DNA from: Neostapfia colusana
Lineage: Eukaryota > Streptophyta > Magnoliopsida > Poales > Poaceae
Assembly: GCA_030760725.1 (NCBI GenBank)
Contig: JASWHV010000019.1
Coordinates: forward strand, 33,235,944-33,299,943
Reading direction: 5' to 3'
Length of the DNA stretch: 64,000 nt
A program made the translations under genes and the position numbers. This document shows, piece by piece, positions 36,060 to 46,821 of this stretch (the first letter of the stretch is position 1; every line of letters begins with the position of its first letter). Below the pieces are notes generated by a model. The model made no database searches. It was given only the letters and a program-made list of their open reading frames with translations, and had not been told where the DNA came from.

Positions 36060-36884
36060 CGTGCCTGACACAGAGTGACAAGGTGTGATAAGAATGGGAA
36101 TCAGACTTTGTGGAGACAGCAATTTAGAGGTTCAAACTGTCAAGGGGGCGGACTTTTCCGATTTTAGGGTGCGTACTTTTCTGGCTAACCGGACTAGTCC
36201 GGTTTGACCTATGAACCCTAACTTCATACTCCAACAGATCTAACTGAGGTTGATGCAAAAGAGGTAGGGGACAATAGGAATACATACAGCAATGCAATGT
36301 ATACCCTAGAAGTCAAGGAAAGTAAGCAAGATTTTAGGAAGGATGAGAGCTAGGGTTAGGGTTTGAGTTTTACCAAAATTCAAAGACTTTAGATGGAGGC
36401 TAGTCCGAAGGAGGGGGTGCTTCGCGCCGAGGGGAAGATTTTCCGTGGAGAAACCTTCGATTTTTGTGGCTCAAAGTGGGAATCGCCTTGGGAGCTCGAA
36501 TTTGAGGAGAGAGAAAGCACAGCGATTGTGAGGAGGAAGAAGATGGAATTTTGGTGTTGGGTCAGATTTAAGCCCGATAGTGACGGACTAGTCCGGTACA
36601 CCGGATCAGAGCCGTACTAGTCACCGTCAATGGACTTTTTAGGATTGGAACAAAGAGATTTTTGGGAATTTGATTTAATAATGATCTAAAGGACAGAATT
36701 TCACAAATAATCTTGATGAACATGACCAGTAAGCAGTCAACAATCATACAACGGCCATAATTCACCAAGATTCAATAATTGAAATAGTTTGAAGAGAAAA
36801 TTGAGGTAAGGGATGAATTTTTGCAAAAGTAAGCAAAACTTTGAAGAATCAATCAGGTATGAAATGTTTCAAGCCACATTTTGA
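36060..36884 (-). other. Non-coding interval between pol and env-like ORF of element G
   Basis: No supported gene. It contains a perfect 18-bp palindrome AACCGGACTAGTCCGGTT (36187-36204) and a second core CGGACTAGTCCG (36584-36595). The + strand ORF at 36393-36620 has no family match I recognise and is treated as incidental. The interval may hold the promoter or splice region for the env-like ORF, but this is not shown by the sequence. Confidence 0.6.
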
Positions 36885-38061
36885 GCATCAAGTATATTTA
36901 ATTCATTTCTAAGCTCGCAAAATCTATTTTAATCTAGTGGCTTGGTGAATATGTCCGCTAAGTTATTTTTCAGTTCTAACATGTGTGATTACTATGTCAC
37001 CTTTTAATGAATGATATCTTAAAAAATGATGACGTATGTCTATGTGCTTGGTTCTTGAGTGCTCTACTGGATTGTGTGCAATTTTTATGGCACTTTCATT
37101 ATCACATAGGAGTGGAATATGGTTCAAATTGTAACCATAATCCCTTAGAGTTTGTCACATCCAAAGTAGTTGTGTGCAACAACTACCGGCTGCAACATAC
37201 TCCGTTTCAGCTGTGGAAAGAGCAATGGAATTTTGTTTCTTTGAGGACCATGAAACTAATGATCTTCCAAGAAATTGGCAGGTTCCTGAGGTGCTTTTCC
37301 TATCGTCTTTGCTTTTCCTAGTCGGCATCGGAATACCCTATAAGGTTAAACTTGGATCCTTTAGGATACCGAAGGCCTAAGTTAGGTGTGTGCACAAGGT
37401 ATCTTAAAATTCTTTTTATAGCTATTAAATGGCACTCTTTAGGTGCAGCTTGAAACCTTGAACACATACACACGCTAAGCATAATATCAGGCCTAGATGC
37501 ACATAAATAAAGCAGTTAACCAATCATGGACCGATATACCTTTTGATCCACATCTGGATCATCTTCATTGAGATCAAGATGTCCATTAGTTGCCATGGGA
37601 GTCTTGATGGGCCTGGCTTTGTCCATATTGAACTTTTTGAGAATGTCCTACGTGTACTTAGTTTGGCAAATGAAGGTGCCCTCTTTCAGCTGCTTCACTT
37701 GGAATCCCAAAAATAACTTCAATTCGCCCATCATTGACATCTCGAATCGATCTGTCATAATTTTACTAAATTCTTCACAAAAAGATTTATTAGTAGAACC
37801 AAAGATGATGTCATCAACATAAATCTGACATACGAATAGATGACCATCAAAATACTTTGTAAACAAAGTATAATAAGCTTTTCTATTTTAGAGCCATTTT
37901 GAGTTAGAAAGTCCCTAAGGCACTGATACCAAGCTCGGGGAGCTTGTTTGAGGCCATAGAGAGCCTTACGCAGTTTGTACACATGGTTGGGGTACTCTTG
38001 ATCCTCAAATCCTGGTGGCTGCTCCACATACACCTCTTCCTTGATAGGACTGTTGAGGAAT
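36885..38061 (-). pseudogene. pol (RT and RNase H) of element G, Ty1/copia, degenerate
   Basis: Starting at the D junction, the minus strand encodes copia RT (QPPGFEDQEYPNHVYKL, KALYGLKQAPRAWY), then after a frameshift near 37870 the catalytic motif CQIYVDDIIFGS (about 37820-37795). RNase H follows with NSIALSTAE (about 37235-37195) and the C-terminal ADIFTKPLD (about 36965-36930). Several frameshifts and stops break it. Gag, protease and integrase are not present here; they would lie on the far side of D. Confidence 0.9.
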
Positions 38062-38190
38062 TGTGACGCCCGGTCCCGTGAAAACAGAACCCAGCTAATG
38101 CATATGTGTGCCCAGGATGTTCATCACACATACACATGTAATCCACAAACTGAATTCAGATTATAACCACGAATAATAGGGTTTAAGTAC

Positions 38191-38196
38191 TTTATT
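38191..38196 (-). terminator. Candidate poly(A) signal, element D
   Basis: AATAAA on the minus strand, 210 nt downstream of the conserved hairpin. Confidence 0.55.
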
Positions 38197-38405
38197 ACAT
38201 CAATCTCTAACATATTCTTGCAGCGGAAGTCTCTAACTTATTCTAGCAGCGGAAGTCTCCAACGATAGCGGAAGCATCTAAAACAGCAGCGGGCTTCATC
38301 TCCATCTCCACAGGCAAGTTGACGGTAGATCGCACGCCTAGTACTCCACATGGTCTTCGAAGTACTCCTCTCCTGTTGCTGATGTTTGTATGATAATGCA
38401 AGGGT

Positions 38406-38424
38406 GAGTACATGTCGTACTCAG
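38406..38424 (-). promoter_or_regulatory. Conserved LTR hairpin, element D
   Basis: TGAGTAC and GTACTCA form a perfect 7-bp stem with a five-base loop, 344 nt from the LTR end, preceded by CTTGC on the minus strand. Confidence 0.72.
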
Positions 38425-40273
38425 CAAGTGCAGGGAAAGTATGACATATAGCTTACAACAAGGTAGGAATAAAAAGGATCATTGCAGAAAGCAAAGTTTA
38501 TTTCACAATCATGATAAAAACGGCAACTATCTTTAAGTGAATATAATCCCAACATATATCCAATTAAAACAGCAACATACCTCCATCATAGTTTACCACT
38601 TATCTTGTCTCATCTAGCCATTAATCTTTCTCAACTTTCATCTCATGCTCATGATATCCATACTCATTTCATATTCATGATATCCATAACCATCTCATAT
38701 TCATAATATCCATAACCATCTCATATTCATATATTCCGAAACCAAACTCATTGTTACGAATCAACAGTCCCGAAACCAATACCAAAAACCATACCATAAC
38801 CATACAAAACATCCATACCAATAACCATCCCGATAACCATCCCATCTAATCATGTGAGTTGGCCAGGCGTTTGTGACCGTAAGCTCGGCTATCATGATAG
38901 TTTTACACTCTTAAGAGGTGGCACCACATTACCCACAAGTTTGTGATTTCGTCACCCGTCGTCGGCTACAGAACCTCCATTATACGAGTACACAAACGTC
39001 GGTGTATGGCCAAGAGATCACGAAATAGCCTTTAAAAAGGGGCTACTAGATGTATGGACTCACTAAGGTTTCACCAGTAGGCTCGAATCACCATTCTCCC
39101 ACCTACGGGCTCCCTCTTGTGCCATGCGGTTCCCAGGACAGTCCTCTCTCGACTCCAATTCCCCGCGCCTTCCACGGTCCATAACAATCTAGCAACTTAC
39201 CTAATTAGTCAGCTAAGCCGCACCCATATTTGGCCTTGTGGTGGCACTGTTTTCCTGGCATGTGCTGGCATGAACCGGTCCTTAGATCTACGGCAAGTAA
39301 ACCACCATCTCATTCTACCACATCCACGAACCAAGCTTGCCTAGATCTCCCCCGATTCATGTTCATTATCATCATCAAGTTCTTATCATCATTATTCATA
39401 TGAGTGCAGTACTTAGACATGTTCTACTTCGCCTTCCCGTATCCCGTAGCTTAAGCGAAGCAAAAGAAAAACGACCATACCCGACTCATCAACTTTCCCG
39501 GCGACAAGGGTGGTTAACAAAACTAGTAAACTCCTATAAAAGGGTGTCCCATCAAGTTGACTCAAGCATACACAGTTTTCGCAAACAAAACAGTTTCAAA
39601 ACATGGGATCAATATGGTAAAGGGGCACTTGCCTTGTTCCTGTGGCTTCTGTTGCTCACGGATCTCGAAGTCTTGGTGCTGTAGTCCTTCGTAGATGGCT
39701 TCCTGAGCTTGTTCTTCTACTCACGACCACGCATATACAAAAATTATAGCAATCAAATAGCATGCACAAACTTTACTCAAGATGCAATGGTGTAGATGGA
39801 TGCAAATACTATGGTGTTGTTTTATTAAACCAGTTTGTACGTGTTCTTGCATGTTTTAATAGGCTTGCATGGGTTTTATGGTGAACAAGGGTGTAAGGAT
39901 CAAGTGTGGACGTGGTGATGATCTTGACTCAAGATCCAGATCAATTCCACCGTTAAAAACCGATCAACACGTGATCTGTCCACATGAAAAAACTTCTGTT
40001 CAAAGAAAACATATGCGAAGAAACCGCGATGATGTCGTAAGGTGGTAACGAAGACCTACGTCACTTCTCTTTATTGGCAGGACCTTCCTCCTAGCAATGG
40101 AAGCAGGACGGATTGTCGGCTCTCTTACGGCGACGGCGAACGTGACGGGGCTCGTCGCCGGTCTCACCGGTGGCTGAACTTCTGCGAAGGGGGTTAACTT
40201 GGCGAGTTGGGGGCTAGGGCCTCTAAATTGTCGACTTGAAAAGGTGTTACGGCCAAGGGGGTATTTTAGGTTC

Positions 40274-40281
40274 TATTTATA
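40274..40281 (-). promoter_or_regulatory. TATA box, element D 3' LTR
   Basis: TATAAATA on the minus strand, about 200 bp downstream of the G-box array, as in A. Confidence 0.65.
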
Positions 40282-40484
40282 AAAGGGAAGAAAAGAGTCC
40301 TACTCCGATTGGATTTCAAATAAGAGTCCTATTCAATTTGTTTTTGGATCTTAACAACTTAACTTCAATTGATTTGGTGCGGCAACAACGTGGAAATCAT
40401 GTCAGTTTCCTCAGTACCGGGTATTCCTGCGTGTACAGGAGAAAAACCGCTTAAGGATCCCGTCACCTCAGCAGGGTTAAGCTC

Positions 40485-41335
40485 CGTAGGCTCCACGTGT
40501 CCAGCGGGGGCCGGGCCTCCCTTTTCCTCAGAGGCGGGCTCCGGTTGTGCCGCGTGTCTGGCGGGCGGGACCTCCCCTCTCCTCAAAGGCAAGCTCCGCG
40601 TGTGCCACGTGTTTTGACGGGTGGGACCTCCCCTCTCTTCAGAGATGAGTTCCGTGTGCGCCACGTGTCTGGCGGGCGGGACCTCCCCTCTCCCTCAGAG
40701 GCGAGCTCCGCGTGCGCCACATGTCTAGCGGGGTCGGGCCTCCTCTCTCTACAGAGACGAGCTCTAGAGTGCCACATGTCAGTGTCGGACCTCCCCTATC
40801 CTCAGAGGTGAGCTCCGAGAGTGCAATGTGTCAAGCAGCGCCAGACTTCCTTTCTTCTCAGAGACGAGCTCCGAAGTCGACACGTATCCAGCAGTGTCGG
40901 ACCTCTCGGAGGCGAGCTCCGAGGGTGACACGTGTCCAGCAGTGTCGGACCTCTCGGAGGCGAGCTCCGAAGGCGACACGTGTCCAATAGGACCGGACCT
41001 CACTCCCTCCGCAGGGGTGAGCTCCGAGAGCGACATGTGTCCCATGGGGTTGGGCCTTGTTTCTCCACAGAGACAAGCTCCCGTGGCGGCACGTGTCCTG
41101 CGGGGCTGGACCTCGCTTCTCCGCAGAGACAAGCCCCGGTGGCGACACGTGTCATGCGGGGCTAGACCTCGTTTCTCCGCAGAGACAAGCCCCGGAGGCA
41201 ACACGTGTCCAGCGAGTCGGACCTCGCCCCTTCCACAAAGGCGAGCTCCGAGCCTGCCACATGGCCAGGGGTGCCGGACCTCACCCCTTCCGCAGGGATG
41301 AGCTCTGAAAGCGCCACGTGGCCAGCAGGCCGCGG
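40485..41335 (-). repeat. G-box/ABRE tandem array in U3 of element D
   Basis: About 16 diverged units, longer than the 12 or so in A. The perfect palindrome GACACGTGTC is at 40927-40936, 40975-40984 and 41144-41153; several further units have CACGTGTC or CACATGTC. Confidence 0.82.
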
Positions 41336-41420
41336 GAAGTGTCGATGGCGCTCCTCGGTTTATTGGAATTGGTTCTTTTAGCTATCGTTCTCCTGTTCTA
41401 CTTCTTTTAAAAATGTTTCT

Positions 41421-44400
41421 CTATATGAAATATGCATACATGCACGGATATGAAATTGAGGGTGTTACAAACCTACTCCCCTTAAACTGAATCTCGCCCT
41501 CGAGATTCGATAGAGTGGAGAATAGATGAGGGAATTCTGCCTTGAGGTCTTCCTCACGCTCCCATGTAGCTTCGGCTTCCGTGTGATGGCTCCATTGTAC
41601 CTTGCACCAACGGATCACTTTGTTCCTCGTGACCCTTTCCTTTATGTCCAAAATTTGGACAGGGTGCTCTACATAGGTCAGATCCTCTTAAAGCTCGAGC
41701 TCATCCATTGGTACTTGTTCCTCTGGTACTCTCAAGCACTTCTTGAGCTGGGATACGTGAAACACGTCATGCACGTCGTAGAGGTGCATTGGGAGTTCTA
41801 GTTGATAGGCTATCTCTCCTCGCTTGTCCAAAATCTTGAATGGCCCGATGTAGCGAGGTGCTAACTTGCCTTTGACGTTGAAACGTCGTTGGCCTAGGAT
41901 AGGTGATACCTTAAGGTACACGAAGTCTCTTACTTCGAAGGTCAACCTTCTTCGCCTATTGTCCGCATAGCCTTTCTGTCATGACTGAGCAGCCTTCAAG
42001 TTCTCCCGTATCGTTTGGACTTGCTTCTCAGCTTCTTGCAGCACTTCGGGTCCAAACACTTGGTTCTCTCCGGTCTCATTCCAGAACAGCGGCGTTCTAC
42101 ACCATCTATCATACAATGCTTCGAAAGGTGACATCTTCAAGCTGGCTTGATAGCTGTTATTGTATGAGAACTCGGCATATGGCAAGCTCCTATCCCAACT
42201 ACGTCCATGTTTCAAGGCGCAGGCTCTCAACATGTCTTCCAAAATTCGGTTTGTCCTATCAGTTTGACCGTCGGTTTGTGGGTGATAAGCGGAGCTGAAA
42301 TTCAGCCGTGTACCCATGGCTTCATGCAGCTTCCTCCAGAACCTAGAGGTAAACTAAGAACCCCGATCTGAAACTATCCTCTTCGGGACTCCATGGCGAC
42401 ACACGATTTGCTCCATATACAGCTCGGCTAGTTCTGCGACGCGGTACGTGGTTTTAACAGGAAGAAAATGAGCGGTTTTCGTCAATCGGTCCACAATAAC
42501 CCAGATGGAGTCATAACCCGACCGAGTACGTGGTAATCCAACGATGAAATCCATGCTGATGTCCTCCCACTTCCACTCGGGTAATTTTAATGGTTGCAAC
42601 AGTCCAGCGGGTCTTTGATGGTCGGCCTTCACCCATTCGCACGTATCGCATAAGGCAACATACTCAGCTATGTCCCTTTTCATACCATCCCACCAATAAC
42701 AAGTTTTCAAGTCCTTGTACATCTTTGTACTGCCGGGATGTATGGAATAAGGTGAGTTATGTGCCTCCTTTAATATCATGTCGCGGATGTGCTTCACGTT
42801 AGGCACACAAATCCTTTTCCCTAACCAAAGCGTACCCTTCTCGTCTTCTTTGAAATCCTTTCCTATGCCTTGTCGGATTCTTTCCTTGATCTCCTTGATT
42901 TCCTCATCCGTTGCTTGGCCATCACGTATCTCTTGTTCCAGTGAAGAATGGAGTTCCATCACTTCCATCTCGTTCAAGAACCCGAGATGTAACCGTTCGA
43001 ACTCCTTGCGCAGCTCGGGCGGTATCTCCCAAACCGTGAGTTGGTGACATGCTCCCTTTCGGCTCAATGCATCAGCTACTACATTGGCCTTTCCGGGGTG
43101 ATAATTGATTCTAACATCATAATCCTTGATGAGTTCCAACCATTGACGTTGCCTCAAATTCAAATCCGTTTGGGTGAATATGTACTTGAGGCTTTTGTGA
43201 TCTGTATAGATCTCACATCGGTGGCCAAGGATATAATGCCTCCAAATCTTCAAGGCATGTACCACGGCTGCGAGTTCCAAGTCATGTGTGGGGTAATTCA
43301 GCTCGTGTTTCTTTAGTTGTCTCGATGCATAGGCTACCACTTGTCCTTCTTGCATGAGCACACATCCAAGCCCTTGTCTTGATGCGTCACAATATATGTC
43401 AAAACTCTTGCTTACGTCCGGCAATACCAAAACCGGCGCTGTTGTTAGCCTTTTTTTGAGCTCCTCAAAGCTTTCTTGGCACACTTGTGTCCACTAAAAT
43501 GCTTTTCCTTTCATTAGCAATTCCGTCATAGGCTTTGCTATTTTGCAGGAATCCTTGATGAACCGGCGATAGTATCCAGCCATCCCAAGGAAACTCCGAA
43601 TGTCTCTTACATTCTGTGGTTGGTTCCACTTCAGAACATCTCCCACTTTTCCGGGATCAATCGATACTCCTCTCTCGGAGATGATGTGGCCTAGGAACGA
43701 TATTTCCTTTAGCCAAAATTGACACTTGCTAAACTTGGCATACAATTGATGCTCTCGCAGCTTCTACAATGTCAATCTCAAATGTTCTTTATGTTCTTCC
43801 TCACTTTTTGAATACACCATGATATCGTCGATGAAAACCACGACGAACTTGTCCAAGTACTCCATGAAGACCTTATTCATGAGGTACATGAAATATGCAG
43901 GTGCATTCGTTAACCCAAAAGACATAACGGTATATTCATATGAACCATACCATGTTCGAAAGGCAGTCTTGGGTATGTCGGAGGGCTTAATCTTCAGCTG
44001 GAAGTATCCCGACCGAAGATCAATCTTGGAGAAAATTCGGGCACCTTTCATTTGGTCGAATAGGTCCTATGTACGGGGCAGCGGGTATTTATTCTTGATC
44101 ATCACCTCATTGAGAGGCCTATAGTCCACACACATCCTTTGGGTCCCATCCTTCTTGTCTACGAAGAGCTCGGGGGCTCCCCACGGTGACGAGCTTGGGC
44201 GTATAAAGCCATTTTCTAGCTGCTCCTGAATTTGCTTCTTAAGCTCCACTAGTTCATTAACGGGTATCCTATATGGCCTCTTTGCTATCGGTGAAGTTCT
44301 AGGAACCAGATCAATGGAAAACTCAATGTCCCGATCAGGTGGCATACCTGGAAGTTCTTCCGGAAACACGTCCGAATATTCTTGAACCACCGGAATGCTT

Positions 44401-46057
44401 TCCAATGTTGCTTCTTCGACGCGGTTCAACGTTGCCTTCTCGGTTGCCGGTTGGGCTGACTCGAACTCAATACAGGTTCCGTGCTTGTTTGTCAACTGCA
44501 CGCTCCTCTTAGCACATTGTATTACTCCGTTGTGCTTGCTTAACCAATCCATTCCAAGTATTAAATCAAGCCTTTGGGAATCCAAGACAATAAGGTTGGC
44601 AAGAAAGTCTACCCCCCTTATTTTAAGGTTTACTTTCGGACATACTATATTAGTCCTCATCTCTCCACCGGGAGAATTAACCAACATAGTATATTTTATG
44701 TGTGATATGGGCAGATTATACTTGGCAACATACTTGGATGATATGAATGAATGCGATGCTCCGGAATGAAATAAAACAGTGGCTGGGTTGGAGTTGGCAA
44801 GGAACATACCAATCACGACGTCCTCAGCCTGTTGCGCTTCCTCAGCGGAGACATGATTCGCATTGCCACGAACGTAGTTCTGCTGTCCACGATTACCTTG
44901 ATTAGCTCCTCCATTCAGCCGTGGGTTCTGCTTGGGTGCGTTGCTTGGCTGTTCGAGGCCTTTCCTCGGACACTGACTTGCAAAGTGTCCCGCTTCTCCG
45001 CATGCAAAGCATGCCTTGTTTCCCAAGACAGCAGGAACGTTGGGGCGAGGGTGGTTTTGAGCATAGGCGCCCATGTTTGAACGGGGCGCCAGAGGCAAAG
45101 GCACACGAGGTGCTTGCATGGCAGGACGTTGCTGCGGTGGATGATTAGGGCACGGTGGATTTGTAGGGCGGAAAGTAGAAGTGGACGAGCCAGATTGTGG
45201 TCCAGCTGGGGGCATGAAACGGGGATGTACATTGCTCCCTTGTGGCTGGTATGGCATCTTTATTTTGCCCTCTTGCTCGATCTCACGGATCTTGCTCTCG
45301 ACTACTATGGCTTTGTCAACTAGCTTCTGAAAGTTTGCATAGTCGTTGTTGAGAAGCTGAACTTGGATCTCATTGTTCGACCTCTCATGAACAAGTATTG
45401 CTTCCGTTGATCCGAGTTGACATCTTCGGGGGCATACCTTGACAGTTGCGTGAACTTGTTGAGGTACTCATTCACGCTCTTCCGTCCTTGGCGGAGACCT
45501 TCAAACTCTTGTATTTTTAGCATCATGACTCCAACAGGGATGTAATGAGAGCGGAAACTCTCCTTGAACTCAGCCCATGTGATAGTCTCCTGGTTGTCTT
45601 GAGCATTGCAAAGAGCGTCCCACCAGTCAGCGGCTGCTCCCATAAGTTGGTGCGATGCAAAGAGAACTTTCTCCCGATCATTGCAGTGAACAATAGCAAG
45701 CTTCTTCTCCATGGATTTCAACCAATCATCAGCCTCCATGGGATCATTAGCTTTTGCAAAAGTAGGTGGTTGAGTTCTCATGAACTCTCCCAGTCTGTTG
45801 TGAGCCGGCGGTGGTGGTGGTGGTGGTGGTGGTGCAGGAACGGGGTAAGGATTGTTGTTGTTGTTGTTGGCTTGCAGCTGACCCAAAGTTTGGATCATAG
45901 TTTGCATGAGTTGGTTCTGCATAGACATCAATCGTTCAAGGTTGTTTGCACCAGCCCCGGGGTCAGCATTCTCAGGAACTTCAACGTGATCATCCTCTTG
46001 TGGTTCATGATTGCCACAGATGTTCCTCCTTTGACGGCCGGCGTTTTCTCTCAACAT
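41421..46057 (-). pseudogene. gag-pol polyprotein of element D, disrupted
   Basis: The frame starts at ATG 46057 with a longer poly-Pro tract than A (GGT repeats near 45806-45833). CCHC knuckle near 45010, RT FIDD near 43830, RNase H near 43390, integrase about 42760-42370, chromodomain-like tail about 41650-41500. A 1-bp deletion near 45380 breaks gag. Stops at 44067, 43764, 43494, 42354, 41979 and 41688 break pol; five of the six are C-to-T relative to A. The protease Asp is replaced by His (codon 44768-44766, FHSGA). The original stop codon is lost, so the last frame reads through the PPT into the LTR. Confidence 0.93.
41470..41485 (-). other. Polypurine tract of element D
   Basis: TTAAGGGGAGTAGGTT on the minus strand, with two changes from the PPT of A. 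Confidence 0.88.
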
Positions 46058-46737
46058 CTGTGAGAGAGTTGGGTAGAATAGAAGTTTAGATGGATTCCCC
46101 CAACTATATGCATCAAGGTGTATAAACTATATATCTTCTTTTATATGAGGATGTGAACACATGCCGAAGCATCTCACATCTCTCTACTATGTGTGGATAT
46201 GCACAACGTTGATACGTCCCACAACTCACACTAAGCACACAAACACAAGCAATCATCACAAAAGTTTATCACACCGTTCCTATTCACACTTATTCAATGG
46301 GGGTCCTAAACCAAATCATGTGAACCGGTGATGTTCCCGCCATGTGACGGGGGTGGTCACCTCAATGGGGTTAAGTGCACTCCCTCGTGGTGGTGAACAA
46401 GTATTCGTGCTCCGGATCTCCGGCATCTATAAATAGGAATGAAAAACTTTAGAGAAGGAATAAATAACTCCAAAGCTTCAGGAGTTATGGAGCAAGAAAC
46501 AAAGGTGTTGCTGTCCAAGAGAAGAGACAGGGAGGGGTTGAAAACAACACCTTGCGGTACAAGAAAAATGCAGCAGCAAGCAATTTTCGAAGATAGAAGT
46601 TTTGAGGGGTGTGCCTATATGTTCCAGAGTGTCCATTCTACCTAGGCTTGCATCCTACGGTCAATGTGGTTTTGATGCCAATCTATGCATTCTACATAGG
46701 CTTGCGTCCTACGGTCAACGTGGCTCTAATACCAATA
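46058..46737 (-). other. Leader of element D with tandem PBS-like units
   Basis: No ORF0. Next to the LTR are two copies of a 54-bp unit (about 46633-46740), each containing CTTGCnTCCTACGGTCAA and a PBS-like module. The leader is about 200 bp longer than that of A. Incidental ORFs here have no support. Confidence 0.7.
46719..46736 (-). other. Primer binding site of element D
   Basis: ATTGGTATTAGAGCCACG on the minus strand, next to the LTR end; one C-to-T change from the tRNA-Met complement. Confidence 0.85.
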
Positions 46738-46821
46738 TGTGACGCCCGGTCCCGTGAAAACGGAACCCAGCTAATGCATATGTGTGCCCAGGATGTTCAT
46801 CACACATACACATGTAATCCA
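46738..46821 (-). repeat. 5' LTR of element D, terminal 84 bp
   Basis: It matches 38062-38144 of the 3' LTR with few changes and is then cut by E. ATCCA (46817-46821) is the TSD candidate of E. Confidence 0.9.

Larger units (their letters stand above)
34854..38061 (-). mobile_element. Element G: Ty1/copia fragment (SIRE-type), oldest element
   Basis: Only the 3' half of the internal region is in the window: RT, RNase H and a downstream env-like ORF, on the minus strand. Both ends are cut, by D at 38062 and C at 34853; the rest should lie outside the window on both sides. Order and content (pol, then an extra ORF) fit the Sirevirus lineage, known from family biology. The TSD of D in G is GGAAT (38057-38061). 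Confidence 0.85.
38062..41469 (-). repeat. 3' LTR of element D
   Basis: It starts TGTAACACCCTC (41469) and ends GGGCGTCACA (38062). It holds the G-box array (41335-40485), TATA box (40281-40274), shared block (39285-39269), hairpin (38424-38406), three AGCGGAAG copies (38222-38275) and AATAAA (38196-38191). No gene is seen. Confidence 0.93.
38062..46821 (-). mobile_element. Element D: Ty3/gypsy (Tekay-type), minus strand, sister family of A
   Basis: Minus-strand order: remnant of the 5' LTR (46821-46738), PBS, leader, gag-pol (46057-41421), PPT (41485-41470) and full 3' LTR (41469-38062, 3408 bp). The rest of the 5' LTR should lie right of E and F, outside the window. Its coding sequence and LTR layout closely follow A. 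Confidence 0.93.

Noticed and set aside
36393..36620. 75-codon + strand ORF inside element G
   Set aside because: Short, antisense to the element, with no family resemblance; it includes the palindrome region.
40485..41335. CRISPR-like look of regular repeats
   Set aside because: Units are diverged, of unequal length, without unique spacers, and lie inside a plant retrotransposon LTR.
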